59,925 nt of DNA from Candidatus Aquivivens invisus (GTDB lineage: Bacteria; Omnitrophota; Gorgyraeia; Aquiviventales; Aquiviventaceae), in the NCBI GenBank assembly GCA_001804415.1, contig MHGA01000041.1, forward strand, positions 1 to 59,925, read 5' to 3'. Below the pieces are notes generated by a model. The model did not search any database, had not been told where the DNA came from, and saw only the letters and a list, made by a program, of their open reading frames with translations. Positions 6,898-15,661 of this stretch are shown here, piece by piece. The stretch's first letter is position 1. Each line of letters begins with the position of its first letter. Made by a program: the position numbers and the translations under genes.

Positions 6898-7913
6898 GCC
6901 GCCCTCCCCTGTTTCAGGTCCTCGAACCGAACCTCGACGCCCACATCCAGAAACGGCTGCCCATCCACTTCGACGTACGGCGCAAAGAAGATGTTCACCG
7001 GCTCGCCCTGCTGTCTGGGGACCAGCCGGAGATCGCGGCCCACGCTGATGAGGAACCGGTTGGGATCGCGGGCCCCGAAATAGTAGTCCGCCAGCTCCGG
7101 GTGCTTCCAGGCCTCTGAGGCATCCACCGGCATCCAGCCGCGGCCGTTGACATAGAACTCCGCCCAGCAGTGATAGCCTGCGATAACTCCTGAGGGCCGC
7201 TCCTGGGGGATGACCACTCCGATCTTGAACCGCGCAGGAAGAGATTGCGCCCGGGCCATGGAGATGAACAACGAATGGAAGTCGGTGCAATTGCCTGTGC
7301 CCAGCCGGCACGCCCGGCGGGTGTCGCCCCGGCCCCAGCCCGGGACGGTTTTGTCGTAGGCCATCGAGCCTCTGACGTGATCGTACAGCCCCCTGGCTTG
7401 CGCCAGTGGCGTGAGCTGTCCGGCGGTTGCCCGCCGCGCTCTGGCGCGCACCTCCTCGTCAATGATGACCAGACCGCTGGCTTCCAGGTGGCGGTGGAGC
7501 TCTTCCGGGGTGGGTGGGGCCTCTGCACGCGCGGCATCAGCGCCGATCAGCTGCGCACGGTACTCGATGGTGATCTCCAGATGCTCAGGGATCGGAGGTT
7601 CGAGTGTGGCGTGGAGGATCTCATTGCCGTAGTCGGGCTCCTGCGCCACGGTATAGGGGATGGGAGCGCGCACGTCGCGCTGAAGGATGCGTTGTTCCGC
7701 TGCGCTCTTCGCCAGCGGAATCCAGATGTCAAGGGCTCGCGCCTCAGGCGGCAGATGATTCACCCGCGCGAGGTACACGCACGTGACCTCTCGTTCGGAG
7801 GTCACCGGCAGGCGGGGGGATGACGCCGAGGCGCTGCCATGGTGTTCCCACGCCACCCATCCGCCGCCTGCCAACACCACGAGCCACAGCCAGTGAGCGT
7901 GCCATCTGACCAT
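6894..7913 (-). CDS. Transglutaminase-like cysteine protease family protein, membrane-anchored
   Basis: A 339-residue protein with an N-terminal membrane segment (WLVVLAGGGWVAW) and a transglutaminase-like core. The likely catalytic triad is C209 (LGTGNCTDFH), H248 (AGYHCWAEF) and D264 (WMPVDASEA). The region before it is a beta-rich domain seen in exported family members. These proteins act as proteases or amidases on cell-surface polymers; the substrate here is unknown. It overlaps the downstream His/Gly-repeat gene by 4 nt. Confidence 0.8.
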   Translation of the reverse strand: MVRWHAHWLWLVVLAGGGWVAWEHHGSASASSPRLPVTSEREVTCVYLARVNHLPPEARALDIWIPLAKSAAEQRILQRDVRAPIPYTVAQEPDYGNEILHATLEPPIPEHLEITIEYRAQLIGADAARAEAPPTPEELHRHLEASGLVIIDEEVRARARRATAGQLTPLAQARGLYDHVRGSMAYDKTVPGWGRGDTRRACRLGTGNCTDFHSLFISMARAQSLPARFKIGVVIPQERPSGVIAGYHCWAEFYVNGRGWMPVDASEAWKHPELADYYFGARDPNRFLISVGRDLRLVPRQQGEPVNIFFAPYVEVDGQPFLDVGVEVRFEDLKQGRAA

Positions 7914-7935
7914 TCGAATCGACCCTTTCGGCAGG

Positions 7936-8667
7936 CTAAAACGTATAGGCGAGGGACACGGTGACTTCAGGGCCGTCCTGGAAGGCGCTTTCGAGATTCA
8001 GGATCACGTCCTCGGACTCGCCGAGGGCGCAGTCGGTTCCGAGGAAGAATCCCAGGCGGGTCTTTTCCTTATACCGGCCTTGCTTGAGGAGCTGGCCCTC
8101 CTGGCGCACGCGGTAGAAGGCGTTGACCATGGCGTACTTGACGCCGACATACGGCTTCACGCGGCCAAACTCCTTCGCCACGCTCGTACTCATCTGCCAC
8201 TCGTGCCACCGCAGCTCGTTCTTGTCCTTGTGACGCTGGCGGAGATCCAGAAACTGGAGGCTGCCGTCCCATTCCCAGCGGTGCGTGGTACTCTCAAAGA
8301 GTTTGGTCTTCAGCGCCAGGCCGGTCATGAAATTGGTGCCGAAGCTGTTCGTCGTGTCGAGATCGTTGGTCTTCTTGATGGCGGGGTCATCGATTTCGAG
8401 GGACGCCGCCCCAAGCTTGAGGTAGACGCTCACCCGATCTGACAGACCATAGCCGCGGTAGTGCGCGCCGTGAGAGATTTGTGTCTCCGCATCCCCGCTC
8501 ATCTCCCGCCCCGGAGTCCCCCCGCCGGCAAGTCCCATGACCCACTTACCTTTTTTGAGGATGCTCGACGGGCTGCCAACCGTTTCAGCGAAGGCGAGGG
8601 GCACGCACGCGAGGAGCAGTGCTGCGAGGGGGACGAGGAAGCCAACCGGGCGTGTCGAGCGTCTCAT
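7936..8667 (-). CDS. Predicted outer-membrane beta-barrel protein
   Basis: A 243-residue protein with a clear signal peptide (ending LAFAETVG), alternating polar/hydrophobic strands and a C-terminal aromatic end (VSLAYTF) typical of BamA-recognised barrels. I cannot assign a specific family. The start codon lies in the 3' arm of a 17-bp inverted repeat, so its translation is probably controlled by RNA folding. It is followed after 22 bp by the transglutaminase-like gene. Confidence 0.6.
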   Translation of the reverse strand: MRRSTRPVGFLVPLAALLLACVPLAFAETVGSPSSILKKGKWVMGLAGGGTPGREMSGDAETQISHGAHYRGYGLSDRVSVYLKLGAASLEIDDPAIKKTNDLDTTNSFGTNFMTGLALKTKLFESTTHRWEWDGSLQFLDLRQRHKDKNELRWHEWQMSTSVAKEFGRVKPYVGVKYAMVNAFYRVRQEGQLLKQGRYKEKTRLGFFLGTDCALGESEDVILNLESAFQDGPEVTVSLAYTF

Positions 8668-8792
8668 CCCCCCACCGGCTGGTTGGTCCCCGTCCGGCCG
8701 CTGTCACGACTGTTGCCCAATGGTGACAGCGACCGCTTCGCCTGTGGCAGGCGATGCGATGTGTGATGGCGAAGCCCAGCCGGTGGGGGGAT
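8666..8792 (-). promoter_or_regulatory. Cloverleaf-like folded leader covering a start codon
   Basis: A perfect 17-bp inverted repeat (8666-8682 / 8776-8792) encloses two adjacent perfect 8-bp hairpins: GCTTCGCC/GGCGAAGC (8735-8775) and GCTGTCAC/GTGACAGC (8700-8730). In RNA sense the 3' arm ends GGTGGGGGGAT and includes the barrel gene's ATG and its G-rich ribosome binding site. It does not match any riboswitch I know. A cruciform DNA element is an alternative reading. Confidence 0.6.
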
Positions 8793-8881
8793 CATGCACG
8801 AGTCTCTTGGCGGCTATTATACCGCCTCACGAGGCTCGCGTCATCCCGAGAAATGCCAGGCGGGTTTGCGCGTTTTCGCGT

Positions 8882-8923
8882 TAGTCGCTTGTCACTTGTC
8901 GCTTGTCACTTGTCACTGGTTGC
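8882..8923 (-). repeat. Heptad array (six units) abutting a stop codon
   Basis: Six 7-nt units read in plus sense as TTGTCAC or TTGTCGC, with variants at the ends. The array ends at 8923, directly beside the stop codon of the receiver gene (8924-8926). Confidence 0.8.
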
Positions 8924-9316
8924 TCAGGCCAGTTCGAGCTGCCCGAGCAGCATGGCGACGGTCTTCAACAACTCGGTGGAGTTACAGGGCTTTGGGAGGT
9001 AGGCGTCGGCTCCGCACGCGAATCCTTTCAGTTGAGCCAGCGGCTGATCCACGGCGGTCAACATCAGGATCGGCACTTCCCACGGGTGAAAGAGCCGGCG
9101 CAGGTCTTTGCAGACGTCAAAACCGCTCCGGTCAGGCAATTGAAGATCGAGGATCACAAGATCCGGATGGCGGAGACTTGCGGCTTGGAGCGCTGAGAGC
9201 CCATTGAGCTGGATTTCCACCTCGAATCCGGACGATCGTAAGCGAGTCGCCAGGAGGGTCGCAAGCGTTTCGTCGTCGTCCACGATGAGGATCCGATCCC
9301 GTCTGCTCTGGTCCAT
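8924..9316 (-). CDS. Response regulator receiver-domain protein
   Basis: The ATG at 9316 is preceded by a good GGAGGG site, so the 162-residue track start is too long. The 130-residue protein is a complete receiver: acidic residues in VDDDE, acceptor D57 (VILDLQLPD), and lysine in AYLPKPC. There is no output domain. It resembles stand-alone receivers that work in phosphorelays or by protein contact. No histidine kinase is adjacent. Confidence 0.85.
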   Translation of the reverse strand: MDQSRRDRILIVDDDETLATLLATRLRSSGFEVEIQLNGLSALQAASLRHPDLVILDLQLPDRSGFDVCKDLRRLFHPWEVPILMLTAVDQPLAQLKGFACGADAYLPKPCNSTELLKTVAMLLGQLELA

Positions 9317-9430
9317 GCCACCCTCCGTGGTTGCCTCCCGACAACACAGAACCCCCAGGTCCACCTGAGGGGCTTTCCTGAGGGCTTGTACCTCAACTAT
9401 GCCTGATCGCAACCGTCGCTGTCAAGACGG

Positions 9431-9439
9431 TGTTATAAT
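9431..9439 (+). promoter_or_regulatory. Extended -10 promoter of the GH94-type gene
   Basis: TGT followed by TATAAT is an extended -10 element. No good -35 is visible. The predicted transcript start lies only a few bases before the ATG at 9451, so the mRNA would be nearly leaderless. Confidence 0.4.
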
Positions 9440-9450
9440 AGGCTCTCATC

Positions 9451-12213
9451 ATGTGGTGGCAGTTTACGGATCAGGACCCTGAGGCTCCCCCGACGGGGAC
9501 GTTCCGAGCCGTCGGCGCGGAACGGATCGGCCGGCTCTATTTTCCGCTGGTTAATGACGCGGGGTTGCTCTCGTGGACCACCCCACGGCTGCACGGCAGT
9601 CCGGCCGCAAGCCACGCCCGCTACCTCGCCCCTCCCCTGACGGCTGAAGACCTTCCTCATACCCTCCTCCATCGCGATGTCTGGCTGGTGGTTCCTCATC
9701 GGGCACCCTTTTCGCTCTCCGGGCTGTCTCCCGATGGGCTCGCTCCGCCTCGGGATCATTCGCGCCACTCCCTCTCGACCATCGAGGCCGGGCCAGGCTG
9801 GTTCGCGCTGACCCGAGCAGCCTCTGACGGACGATTCGTGGTGCGCGCGACACTCTGGTGTCCGGCCGATCTGAACGCCAAGGTCGAGGTGATGTGGATC
9901 GAGGTGACGAACACGTCCTCGAAGCCCCTCAGGGCGCTCGTGTACGCCGCGGTGCCGATGTTTGCGCGATCGGCTGACAACGTCCGCGATCACCGGCATG
10001 TCACCGCCCTGCTGCATCGGGTCACAATCGGGCGGCACAGCGTGACCGTGGTGCCCACGATGTCGTTTGACGAGCGGGGGCATCGGGTCAATCGCACGCG
10101 CTATCATGTCCTCGCGGTGGGTCCTGGAACCCGCGCGCCGACAGACGTCTGGGGCATCGAAGAGCAGTTTCTCGGCGAAGGCGGGACGTTCGCATCACCG
10201 GAGGCGGTGTGGCAGCAGCGCCGCGCACCCCCGGCCGCTCGCCTGCCTCAAGGGCGGGAGGCTATCGGCGGCTTCCGCTTTGCCCAGCACACGCTGCCGC
10301 CCAACCGCAGCGTCTCCTCCCTGCTCCTGGCCGGCATCGCCGACGACCCTGGTGAGATGCGGCGGTGGCTGCGCTGGGCGAAGCGGCCCGGCTTCGCCGC
10401 CCGGTCCCTCGCCGCCACCAAGACCCGGTGGCTGACTCGCATTCATCGCGTGACCTTTCAGACGGCCGAGCGCCACCTCGATCAGTGGCTGACGTGGGTT
10501 GGGTTTCAGCCGATGCTGCGCCGGGCCTATGGCAACTCGTACCTGCCTCAGTTCGATTACGGCCGAGGGGGACGCGGGTGGCGCGACGTGTGGCAGGACG
10601 GTCTGGCGTTGCTGCTCTCCGATCCGTCATCGGTGCGTCCGATGTTGCTGCGCCATGTGGGGGGCGTGCGGATCGACGGTTCGAATGCGACCATCATCGG
10701 CAAGGACGGTGCGTTCATTGCAGACCGCAACAACATTCCGCGGACGTGGATGGACCATGGGGTCTGGCCCATTCACACGATCCTGCTCTATCTCGATCAG
10801 ACCGGAGACGTGGGGTTCGTGCTGCGGGAACGGGAATACTTCCGGGACGCGCAGATCTTCCGATGCCATCGGCAAGATCCGCGATGGACCGAGGCCTCAG
10901 GCGCGTGGCTGCGGACCCGTCGAGGCCGTCGCTACCGGGGCTCGGTCTTGGAGCATCTGCTGCTGCAAACCGTCAGCGCGTTCTTCAACGTGGGCGGCCA
11001 CAATCTCTGCCGACTTGAGGGCGCGGACTGGAACGACGGGCTGGACATGGCATGCCGCCGAGGCGAATCGGTGGCCTTCAGCGCGTTCTACGCCTGGAAT
11101 CTCAAACGGCTGGCTTCTCTCGCCCAGGCCTTGCGCGCCCACGGCCACAAGACGGTGCCGCTTGCCGAAGAGCTCTTGCTGCTGCTGGATCGCCTGCCGG
11201 GGCAGCGTCGCGTGGCCTACCAGCAAACCTCCGCCAAACAGGCTCGTCTTGAGCGCTATCTGCAGGAGGTGTCCCGGGCTGTGTCAGGCCGGAAAATCCC
11301 TGTCTTGCTTGAGGCGCTCAGCGAGGATCTATCGGCGAAATACGACGACCTCGCCACCCGCATCCGCGCGCAGGAGTGGATTCCTCTCACGGGCGGCGGG
11401 TTCTTCAACGGCTATTACGACGACCTCGGCCGGCGGGTTGAGGGGCCGCATCGCCTGGGGCTGCGGATGACGTTGACGGGACAGGTCTTCCCGGTCATGG
11501 CCGGCATCGCGACCGATGAGCAGGTGGCTCATGTGATCGCGTCGGTGAATCGGTTTTTGCGCGACCCGCGCCTCGGCGGCGTCCGGCTGAACACGGATTT
11601 CAAGGAACGGCAACCGGCGCTGGGGCGGGCGTTTTCGTTTGCCTACGGCGAGAAAGAAAACGGCGCGATCTTCAGCCACATGGCGGTGATGTACGCCTCT
11701 GCCCTGTACCTGCGCCGGCAAGCCCTTGAGGGGCGCGCCGTGTGGCAGGCGCTGTACCGCCTGGCGACCGACCAGCCGGTCGCGAAGATCTTCCCGGGCC
11801 TGCCGGAGTACTTCAATGCCGAGGGCCGAGGGATGTACAGCTATCTCACGGGGTCGGCGTCCTGGCTGATCTGTCTGCTGTTGACGCAGGTCTACGGCAT
11901 CCGCGGGGCGCTGGGTGATCTGGTGATCGATCCGCAGCTGACGCGTGACGATTTCGGCTCCCGTCGCGCGCTGCGGGTTCACACCGCATTCGCCGGCCGG
12001 CCGCTCGTCATCACCATCGCCAACCCTAAGCGCCTCGAGGCCGGCCGGTATGCCGTCGAACGCATCCGCCACGATCGCGACGGCGCCGCGATCCCCTTCA
12101 CCCGACTGCCGGCGGGAGGCGCGCGCCTCGCCCGCTCCCACGTGCATCGCTTTCCCGCCCGCCGCCCAACCCCCCTCACCATCACGCTATCCCGCTTCTC
12201 CTACGCCAGCTGA
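9451..12213 (+). CDS. GH94-type glycoside phosphorylase (cellobiose/cellodextrin phosphorylase-like)
   Basis: A 920-residue protein with the GH94 layout: an N-terminal beta-sandwich, a helical linker, an (alpha/alpha)6 barrel and a C-terminal beta domain. Barrel motifs include GRGWRDVWQDGL, the acid-bearing GADWNDGLD, and NAEGRGMYSYLTGSASW. GH94 enzymes split beta-linked disaccharides with phosphate to give a sugar 1-phosphate. There is no signal peptide, so it is cytoplasmic. The exact substrate (cellobiose, cellodextrin, chitobiose or other) cannot be read. It is the first gene of the only plus-strand block. Confidence 0.8.
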   Translation: MWWQFTDQDPEAPPTGTFRAVGAERIGRLYFPLVNDAGLLSWTTPRLHGSPAASHARYLAPPLTAEDLPHTLLHRDVWLVVPHRAPFSLSGLSPDGLAPPRDHSRHSLSTIEAGPGWFALTRAASDGRFVVRATLWCPADLNAKVEVMWIEVTNTSSKPLRALVYAAVPMFARSADNVRDHRHVTALLHRVTIGRHSVTVVPTMSFDERGHRVNRTRYHVLAVGPGTRAPTDVWGIEEQFLGEGGTFASPEAVWQQRRAPPAARLPQGREAIGGFRFAQHTLPPNRSVSSLLLAGIADDPGEMRRWLRWAKRPGFAARSLAATKTRWLTRIHRVTFQTAERHLDQWLTWVGFQPMLRRAYGNSYLPQFDYGRGGRGWRDVWQDGLALLLSDPSSVRPMLLRHVGGVRIDGSNATIIGKDGAFIADRNNIPRTWMDHGVWPIHTILLYLDQTGDVGFVLREREYFRDAQIFRCHRQDPRWTEASGAWLRTRRGRRYRGSVLEHLLLQTVSAFFNVGGHNLCRLEGADWNDGLDMACRRGESVAFSAFYAWNLKRLASLAQALRAHGHKTVPLAEELLLLLDRLPGQRRVAYQQTSAKQARLERYLQEVSRAVSGRKIPVLLEALSEDLSAKYDDLATRIRAQEWIPLTGGGFFNGYYDDLGRRVEGPHRLGLRMTLTGQVFPVMAGIATDEQVAHVIASVNRFLRDPRLGGVRLNTDFKERQPALGRAFSFAYGEKENGAIFSHMAVMYASALYLRRQALEGRAVWQALYRLATDQPVAKIFPGLPEYFNAEGRGMYSYLTGSASWLICLLLTQVYGIRGALGDLVIDPQLTRDDFGSRRALRVHTAFAGRPLVITIANPKRLEAGRYAVERIRHDRDGAAIPFTRLPAGGARLARSHVHRFPARRPTPLTITLSRFSYAS

Positions 12214-12226
12214 ACTCAGGAGCGCT

Positions 12227-12344
12227 GGCCACGGGTCCTGCCGCTGCGCCTTCCCCACCGTTTTGCTTCGTTTTGCTTCGCAAAAACGAAGCAAAACGAA
12301 GCAGTGGGGACGGCGGGAGCCCTGGCTCCGCGTCACCCGTGGCC
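12227..12344. repeat. Palindromic repeat element, copy A
   Basis: A hairpin core built from GTTTTGCTTCG and its complement, closed by CCCCAC/GTGGGG, then GGCGGGAGCCCTGGCTCCGC. It is bounded by 10-bp inverted repeats GGCCACGGGT / ACCCGTGGCC. The same core recurs at 15662-15785 with different outer arms. It follows the GH94-type gene and could end its transcript. Confidence 0.65.
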
Positions 12345-12371
12345 TGAGGGAATCGCCCGCCCGCTGAGGTC

Positions 12372-12474
12372 GCCCCGCATGTTTTGCTTCGCCCCCTGAA
12401 ATGCGAAGCATTTCGGGGACTGAGTCCTGGAAATCGCTCCGCGATTTCTCAGGGCAAAACGAAGCAAGCGGGGC
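12372..12474. repeat. Related palindromic element
   Basis: Bounded by GCCCCGC/GCGGGGC, with GTTTTGCTTCG on the left, CAAAACGAAGC on the right, and two inner hairpins (AAATGC...GCATTT and AAATCGC...GCGATTT). It shares building blocks with copy A but is arranged differently. It is noncoding. Confidence 0.55.
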
Positions 12475-12729
12475 TCCCCGCTGGCGGGCCCAGTGAGGGA
12501 CTGGCACGGCCTGCGACGAGCCGGACGTTAGGCCACCCGAGCGGCCACGGTGTCCTTGACGCGCAGCGTCAAGGACGAGCGAGGGTGGACGCCCGAGCGA
12601 AGGGCTGGCACGGTGGGCCAGCCCGAGCGTTCCGGCGAGCGCAGGACGTGACAGGCCCGTGCCGCCCCGAATCGGAAGAACAAACGGGCTGGAAATCCGG
12701 TGTGTGATCGAGTAGAGTGATAGTTTCCC
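12475..12729. other. Noncoding spacer with nested inverted repeats
   Basis: There is no credible gene between the palindromic elements and comF. An outer pair GGCACGGCCTG / CAGGCCCGTGCC (12503-12662) encloses a perfect hairpin GTCCTTGACG...CGTCAAGGAC at about 12551-12575. Low-complexity CCCGAGCG motifs recur. It could be a structured RNA or decayed repeats. No promoter for comF is evident. Confidence 0.4.
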
Positions 12730-13470
12730 ATGACGGTCGTCGCCTCGGTCCTGACGTGCAGCCGCACCCTCGTCGATCTCCTCTATCCCGCGGCGTGCCT
12801 GCTGTGTCGCGCCCCAACCGATGGGTCCGCTTCGCCGGTCTGCGAGTCGTGCCAGCTCGCCATGCCAAGGTCCCTGGCTCCGGTCTGTGCGCGATGCGGG
12901 CTGGGGCTTGCTGGAGCCTACGATGCGCACCTTGTGTGTCCCGCCTGCCAGCGGCATCCACCGGTCTTTGGACAGGCTCGCGCCCCGTTTGTCTACGCCA
13001 GGGCGGTGCCCGACGCCATCAAGACGTTCAAATACCGCGGACGGCACCGGCTTGGGGCCTGGCTGGCCGCGCAGATGGCTGAGGAAGTGCGGCATCATGC
13101 GCCCTTCGCCGACGTGCAAGCGGTCGTCCCTGTCCCCTTGCACTGGTTCACACGACGGCTCAGGGGCTTCGATCCGCCGATCGCCCTCGCCCGCACCATT
13201 GCGAGATTGTTGGGAGTCCCTTACGTCCCGCTCTTGCAGCGGACTCGCTGGACCGCGACGCAAACCCGGTTGAGCCCTTCGGCGCGCGCGCGGAACGTGG
13301 AGGGAGCCTTCCGAGTCAGCGCCCGTCCACGGCCAAGCGGAGGAGTCCTCCTCATCGATGATGTGCTGACGAGTGGGGCCACCGCCAACGCCTGCGCGCA
13401 CGTCCTCCGACGCGCGGGGATCCAGCCCGTCCACGTGCTCACCGCCGCGAGAACCCCGCTCCACCCATGA
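12730..13470 (+). CDS. comF: ComF family phosphoribosyltransferase-like protein
   Basis: A 246-residue protein with an N-terminal zinc ribbon of CxxC pairs (CLLCRAP, CESC, CARCG, CPAC) and a C-terminal phosphoribosyltransferase domain with the PRPP loop VLLIDDVLTSGAT. ComF proteins help take up DNA in competent bacteria, though many carriers are not known to be competent. Its stop overlaps the lptF start by 4 nt (ATGA). Confidence 0.85.
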   Translation: MTVVASVLTCSRTLVDLLYPAACLLCRAPTDGSASPVCESCQLAMPRSLAPVCARCGLGLAGAYDAHLVCPACQRHPPVFGQARAPFVYARAVPDAIKTFKYRGRHRLGAWLAAQMAEEVRHHAPFADVQAVVPVPLHWFTRRLRGFDPPIALARTIARLLGVPYVPLLQRTRWTATQTRLSPSARARNVEGAFRVSARPRPSGGVLLIDDVLTSGATANACAHVLRRAGIQPVHVLTAARTPLHP

Positions 13471-14558
13471 AGATTCTCCGGGCCTACGTCCTCAAAGAAC
13501 ACGCCGCACCGCTGGCGGTGGCGGTCAGCGGGCTGACCGTGGTGGCGCTGGTGGGCAACCTCGTGAAACTCGCGGAGCTGGTCATCGCCAAAGGGGTGAG
13601 CCTCTTCGATGTGCTGCGGCTCTTGATCTACTCGGTCCCCTACCTCCTTACCTTCACCCTGCCCATCGCGTGCTTGATCGCGATGGTGATGGCCTTTGGA
13701 CGGCTGAGCAGCGACTATGAGCTGATCGCCATCCGGGCCTCGGGTGTGGCGCCGGCGCGGCTGGTGTGGCCGATCCTCACGGTGGGGCTGGTGATGAGCG
13801 GGATGATGCTCGCGCTCAATGACCGGGTCATTCCGGCCACGCACCTTGCGTCCCGCCGGCAGCTCAAAGCCATCGGCATCAAGCATCCCACCGCCTACAT
13901 CGAAGCGGGGGCCTTCATCAAAGAATTCGAACCCTACGTCCTGTTCGTGTACCACGTCGACCGGCAGATCCTGCACAATGTCCGGATCTACGAGCCGCAA
14001 CCCAACGGCCCGACGCGCACCATCCTCGCGAGTCGAGGGGAGTTCGAGCCGCTGCCGGACAAACGGGGGGTGCGGCTCAAACTCTATGAGGGCACGGTCG
14101 ATGAATGGAACCCCGAACATCCCGGCTCGCTCTACAAAGTCTCCTTCGGCACCTACACCATGAACATGATCTCGGACGCCGAAGCCGGGAAGCGGATCGG
14201 CAAGAAACTCAAAGAGATGTCGTTCAAGGAACTCGGCATCGAACGGCAGCGGCTGCAGGCCGAAGGCATCGATGCCCTGCCGGTCTCGTTGGAGCTTCAC
14301 CGCAAACTGGCGTTCTCCTTTGCCACGCTGATGTTCGTCGCCTTCGGGCTCAGCCTGGGCCTCTCCCTGCACCACCACGAACGGCTGGTCATCTTCGTGT
14401 GGGTGCTCGGCTGGAGCATGGCCTACTATCTGGCGACGATCGGGCTGAACGCCATCGCCCTCAAAGGGTGGGCTCCGCCGTGGCTGGCGATGTGGACGCC
14501 GAACTTCGCGGGCGGGGCCTTCGCGGGACTGCGGCTTTGGCACACCCTCCGCCGCTGA
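13467..14558 (+). CDS. lptF: LPS export permease LptF (YjgP/YjgQ family)
   Basis: A 363-residue inner-membrane protein of the LptF/LptG family: an N-terminal helix group, a periplasmic beta-jellyroll domain (about residues 130-260) and C-terminal helices. With LptG and LptB it extracts lipopolysaccharide from the inner membrane. It follows comF with ATGA overlap and overlaps lptG by one base. It is called LptF because it comes first and pairs with a second family member; the names could be swapped. It supports a diderm cell envelope. Confidence 0.85.
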   Translation: MKILRAYVLKEHAAPLAVAVSGLTVVALVGNLVKLAELVIAKGVSLFDVLRLLIYSVPYLLTFTLPIACLIAMVMAFGRLSSDYELIAIRASGVAPARLVWPILTVGLVMSGMMLALNDRVIPATHLASRRQLKAIGIKHPTAYIEAGAFIKEFEPYVLFVYHVDRQILHNVRIYEPQPNGPTRTILASRGEFEPLPDKRGVRLKLYEGTVDEWNPEHPGSLYKVSFGTYTMNMISDAEAGKRIGKKLKEMSFKELGIERQRLQAEGIDALPVSLELHRKLAFSFATLMFVAFGLSLGLSLHHHERLVIFVWVLGWSMAYYLATIGLNAIALKGWAPPWLAMWTPNFAGGAFAGLRLWHTLRR

Positions 14559-15637
14559 TGCGGATCCTTGATCGGTACACGACCAAGCAGCTCTTCCCCG
14601 TGTGGGTGTGGTGTATGCTGGTGTTCGTTTTCATCAGCCTGCTCATCGATCTCTTCGGGCACCTCGAAGAGATCCTGCAGTATCGGATCCCGTTGGCGAC
14701 TGTCGCGCAGTACTATCTCACCTTCACCCCGCTCGTCATCGTCCGCGCCTCGCCGTTGGCGTTGCTCCTCAGCTGCGCGTTCGTCGCCATGCGCCTGGTC
14801 CGCTATCAAGAGCTGTTGGCGATGCACGCGGGAGGAGTCAGCCTCGTGCGCGCCGGCGTCCCATTTGTCCTGGTGGGATGGTTCGTCAGCCTCTTCGTCT
14901 TCGCCCTCAACGACCGTGTGGTGCCGCAGACCGCCGCGGCGTATGAGCAGATGCGGTATGAATTGTTTCGCGGGCGGCAGCAGCCGCACCTCCTGGAGAG
15001 TGTGGCCACCCTGGATCGGGACAACCGGTTGTATCACGCGCGCCAGTTTCATCTGGACCGCAATGAGCTCACCGATCTGTCCATTCTCGAGCACGATGTG
15101 CGCAACCAGCCCACGAGAAGCTACTACGCCCGCCAGGCCTTCTTCACCCCCCATGGGCTGCTGCTCATCTCAGGCACGATCTACCGGATCAGCCCCAAGG
15201 GCCTGCTGACCGGCGAGCCGGTTCCGTTTGTGGAACGGCTGCTGAACTTCCCGGTCACGCCGACGTCATTCCGGCAATCCGACAGCCAGCCCGAGACGAT
15301 GCGGGTGGGCCAGTTGCGCCGCCTGATCGCGCACCTGAAGGCGAACCACATCACCAATATCCGGCGCTACGCGACGGAGCTCACCGCTAAGCTGACCTTG
15401 CCCTTCATGAACGTCGTGATGTGCGTGATCGCCTTTATCGGCGCCACGCGGCGCCAACGCCGCGGGCATCTGCGGGGGCTCGGGACCAGCCTGGGGTGGG
15501 GGGTGCTGTACTACCTGGGGGTGGCGGCGGGTCAGGGTGTGGCGAAGGAAGGCTTCCTGCCGGTGGTGGTGGCCATGTGGGCCCCGCACCTCATCGCCCT
15601 GGGCCTGTGCTGGCGCGCCCTGCGTCAGCATGCTTGA
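14558..15637 (+). CDS. lptG: LPS export permease LptG (YjgP/YjgQ family)
   Basis: The ORF track begins at 14105 inside lptF in another frame. The real start is the ATG at 14558, overlapping the lptF stop by one base (TGATG), giving 359 residues that begin MRILDRYTTKQLFPVW, a typical family start. The topology is like LptF: helices, a periplasmic domain (about 130-270) and C-terminal helices. The stop codon at 15635 is the first three bases of a heptad array. Confidence 0.85.
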   Translation: MRILDRYTTKQLFPVWVWCMLVFVFISLLIDLFGHLEEILQYRIPLATVAQYYLTFTPLVIVRASPLALLLSCAFVAMRLVRYQELLAMHAGGVSLVRAGVPFVLVGWFVSLFVFALNDRVVPQTAAAYEQMRYELFRGRQQPHLLESVATLDRDNRLYHARQFHLDRNELTDLSILEHDVRNQPTRSYYARQAFFTPHGLLLISGTIYRISPKGLLTGEPVPFVERLLNFPVTPTSFRQSDSQPETMRVGQLRRLIAHLKANHITNIRRYATELTAKLTLPFMNVVMCVIAFIGATRRQRRGHLRGLGTSLGWGVLYYLGVAAGQGVAKEGFLPVVVAMWAPHLIALGLCWRALRQHA

Positions 15638-15655
15638 TCACCCAATCACTTAATC
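15635..15655 (+). repeat. Heptad array (three units) starting at the lptG stop codon
   Basis: The units TGATCAC, CCAATCA and CTTAATC start exactly on the lptG TGA. It is the only array in this set that follows a plus-strand gene. Confidence 0.55.
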
Positions 15656-15661
15656 AGGTAC

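Noticed and set aside
6898-7311. N-terminal extension of the His/Gly-repeat protein in the ORF track
   Set aside because: It overlaps the transglutaminase gene; the signal peptide begins at the ATG at 6897.
8666-8792. c-di-GMP or cobalamin riboswitch
   Set aside because: Conserved sequence blocks of those classes are not found; only the general idea of a folded leader fits.
8754-9207. Plus-strand ORFs with SLVACHLSLVTCH-type repeats
   Set aside because: They are translations of the heptad array and of the antisense of the receiver gene, not proteins.
12187-13464. 425-residue minus-strand ORF covering comF
   Set aside because: It is antisense to a clear ComF gene, has no family features, and runs through palindromic repeats; it is a high-GC shadow.
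14105-14557. N-terminal extension of LptG in the ORF track
   Set aside because: It overlaps lptF in another frame; the natural start is at 14558 with TGATG coupling.
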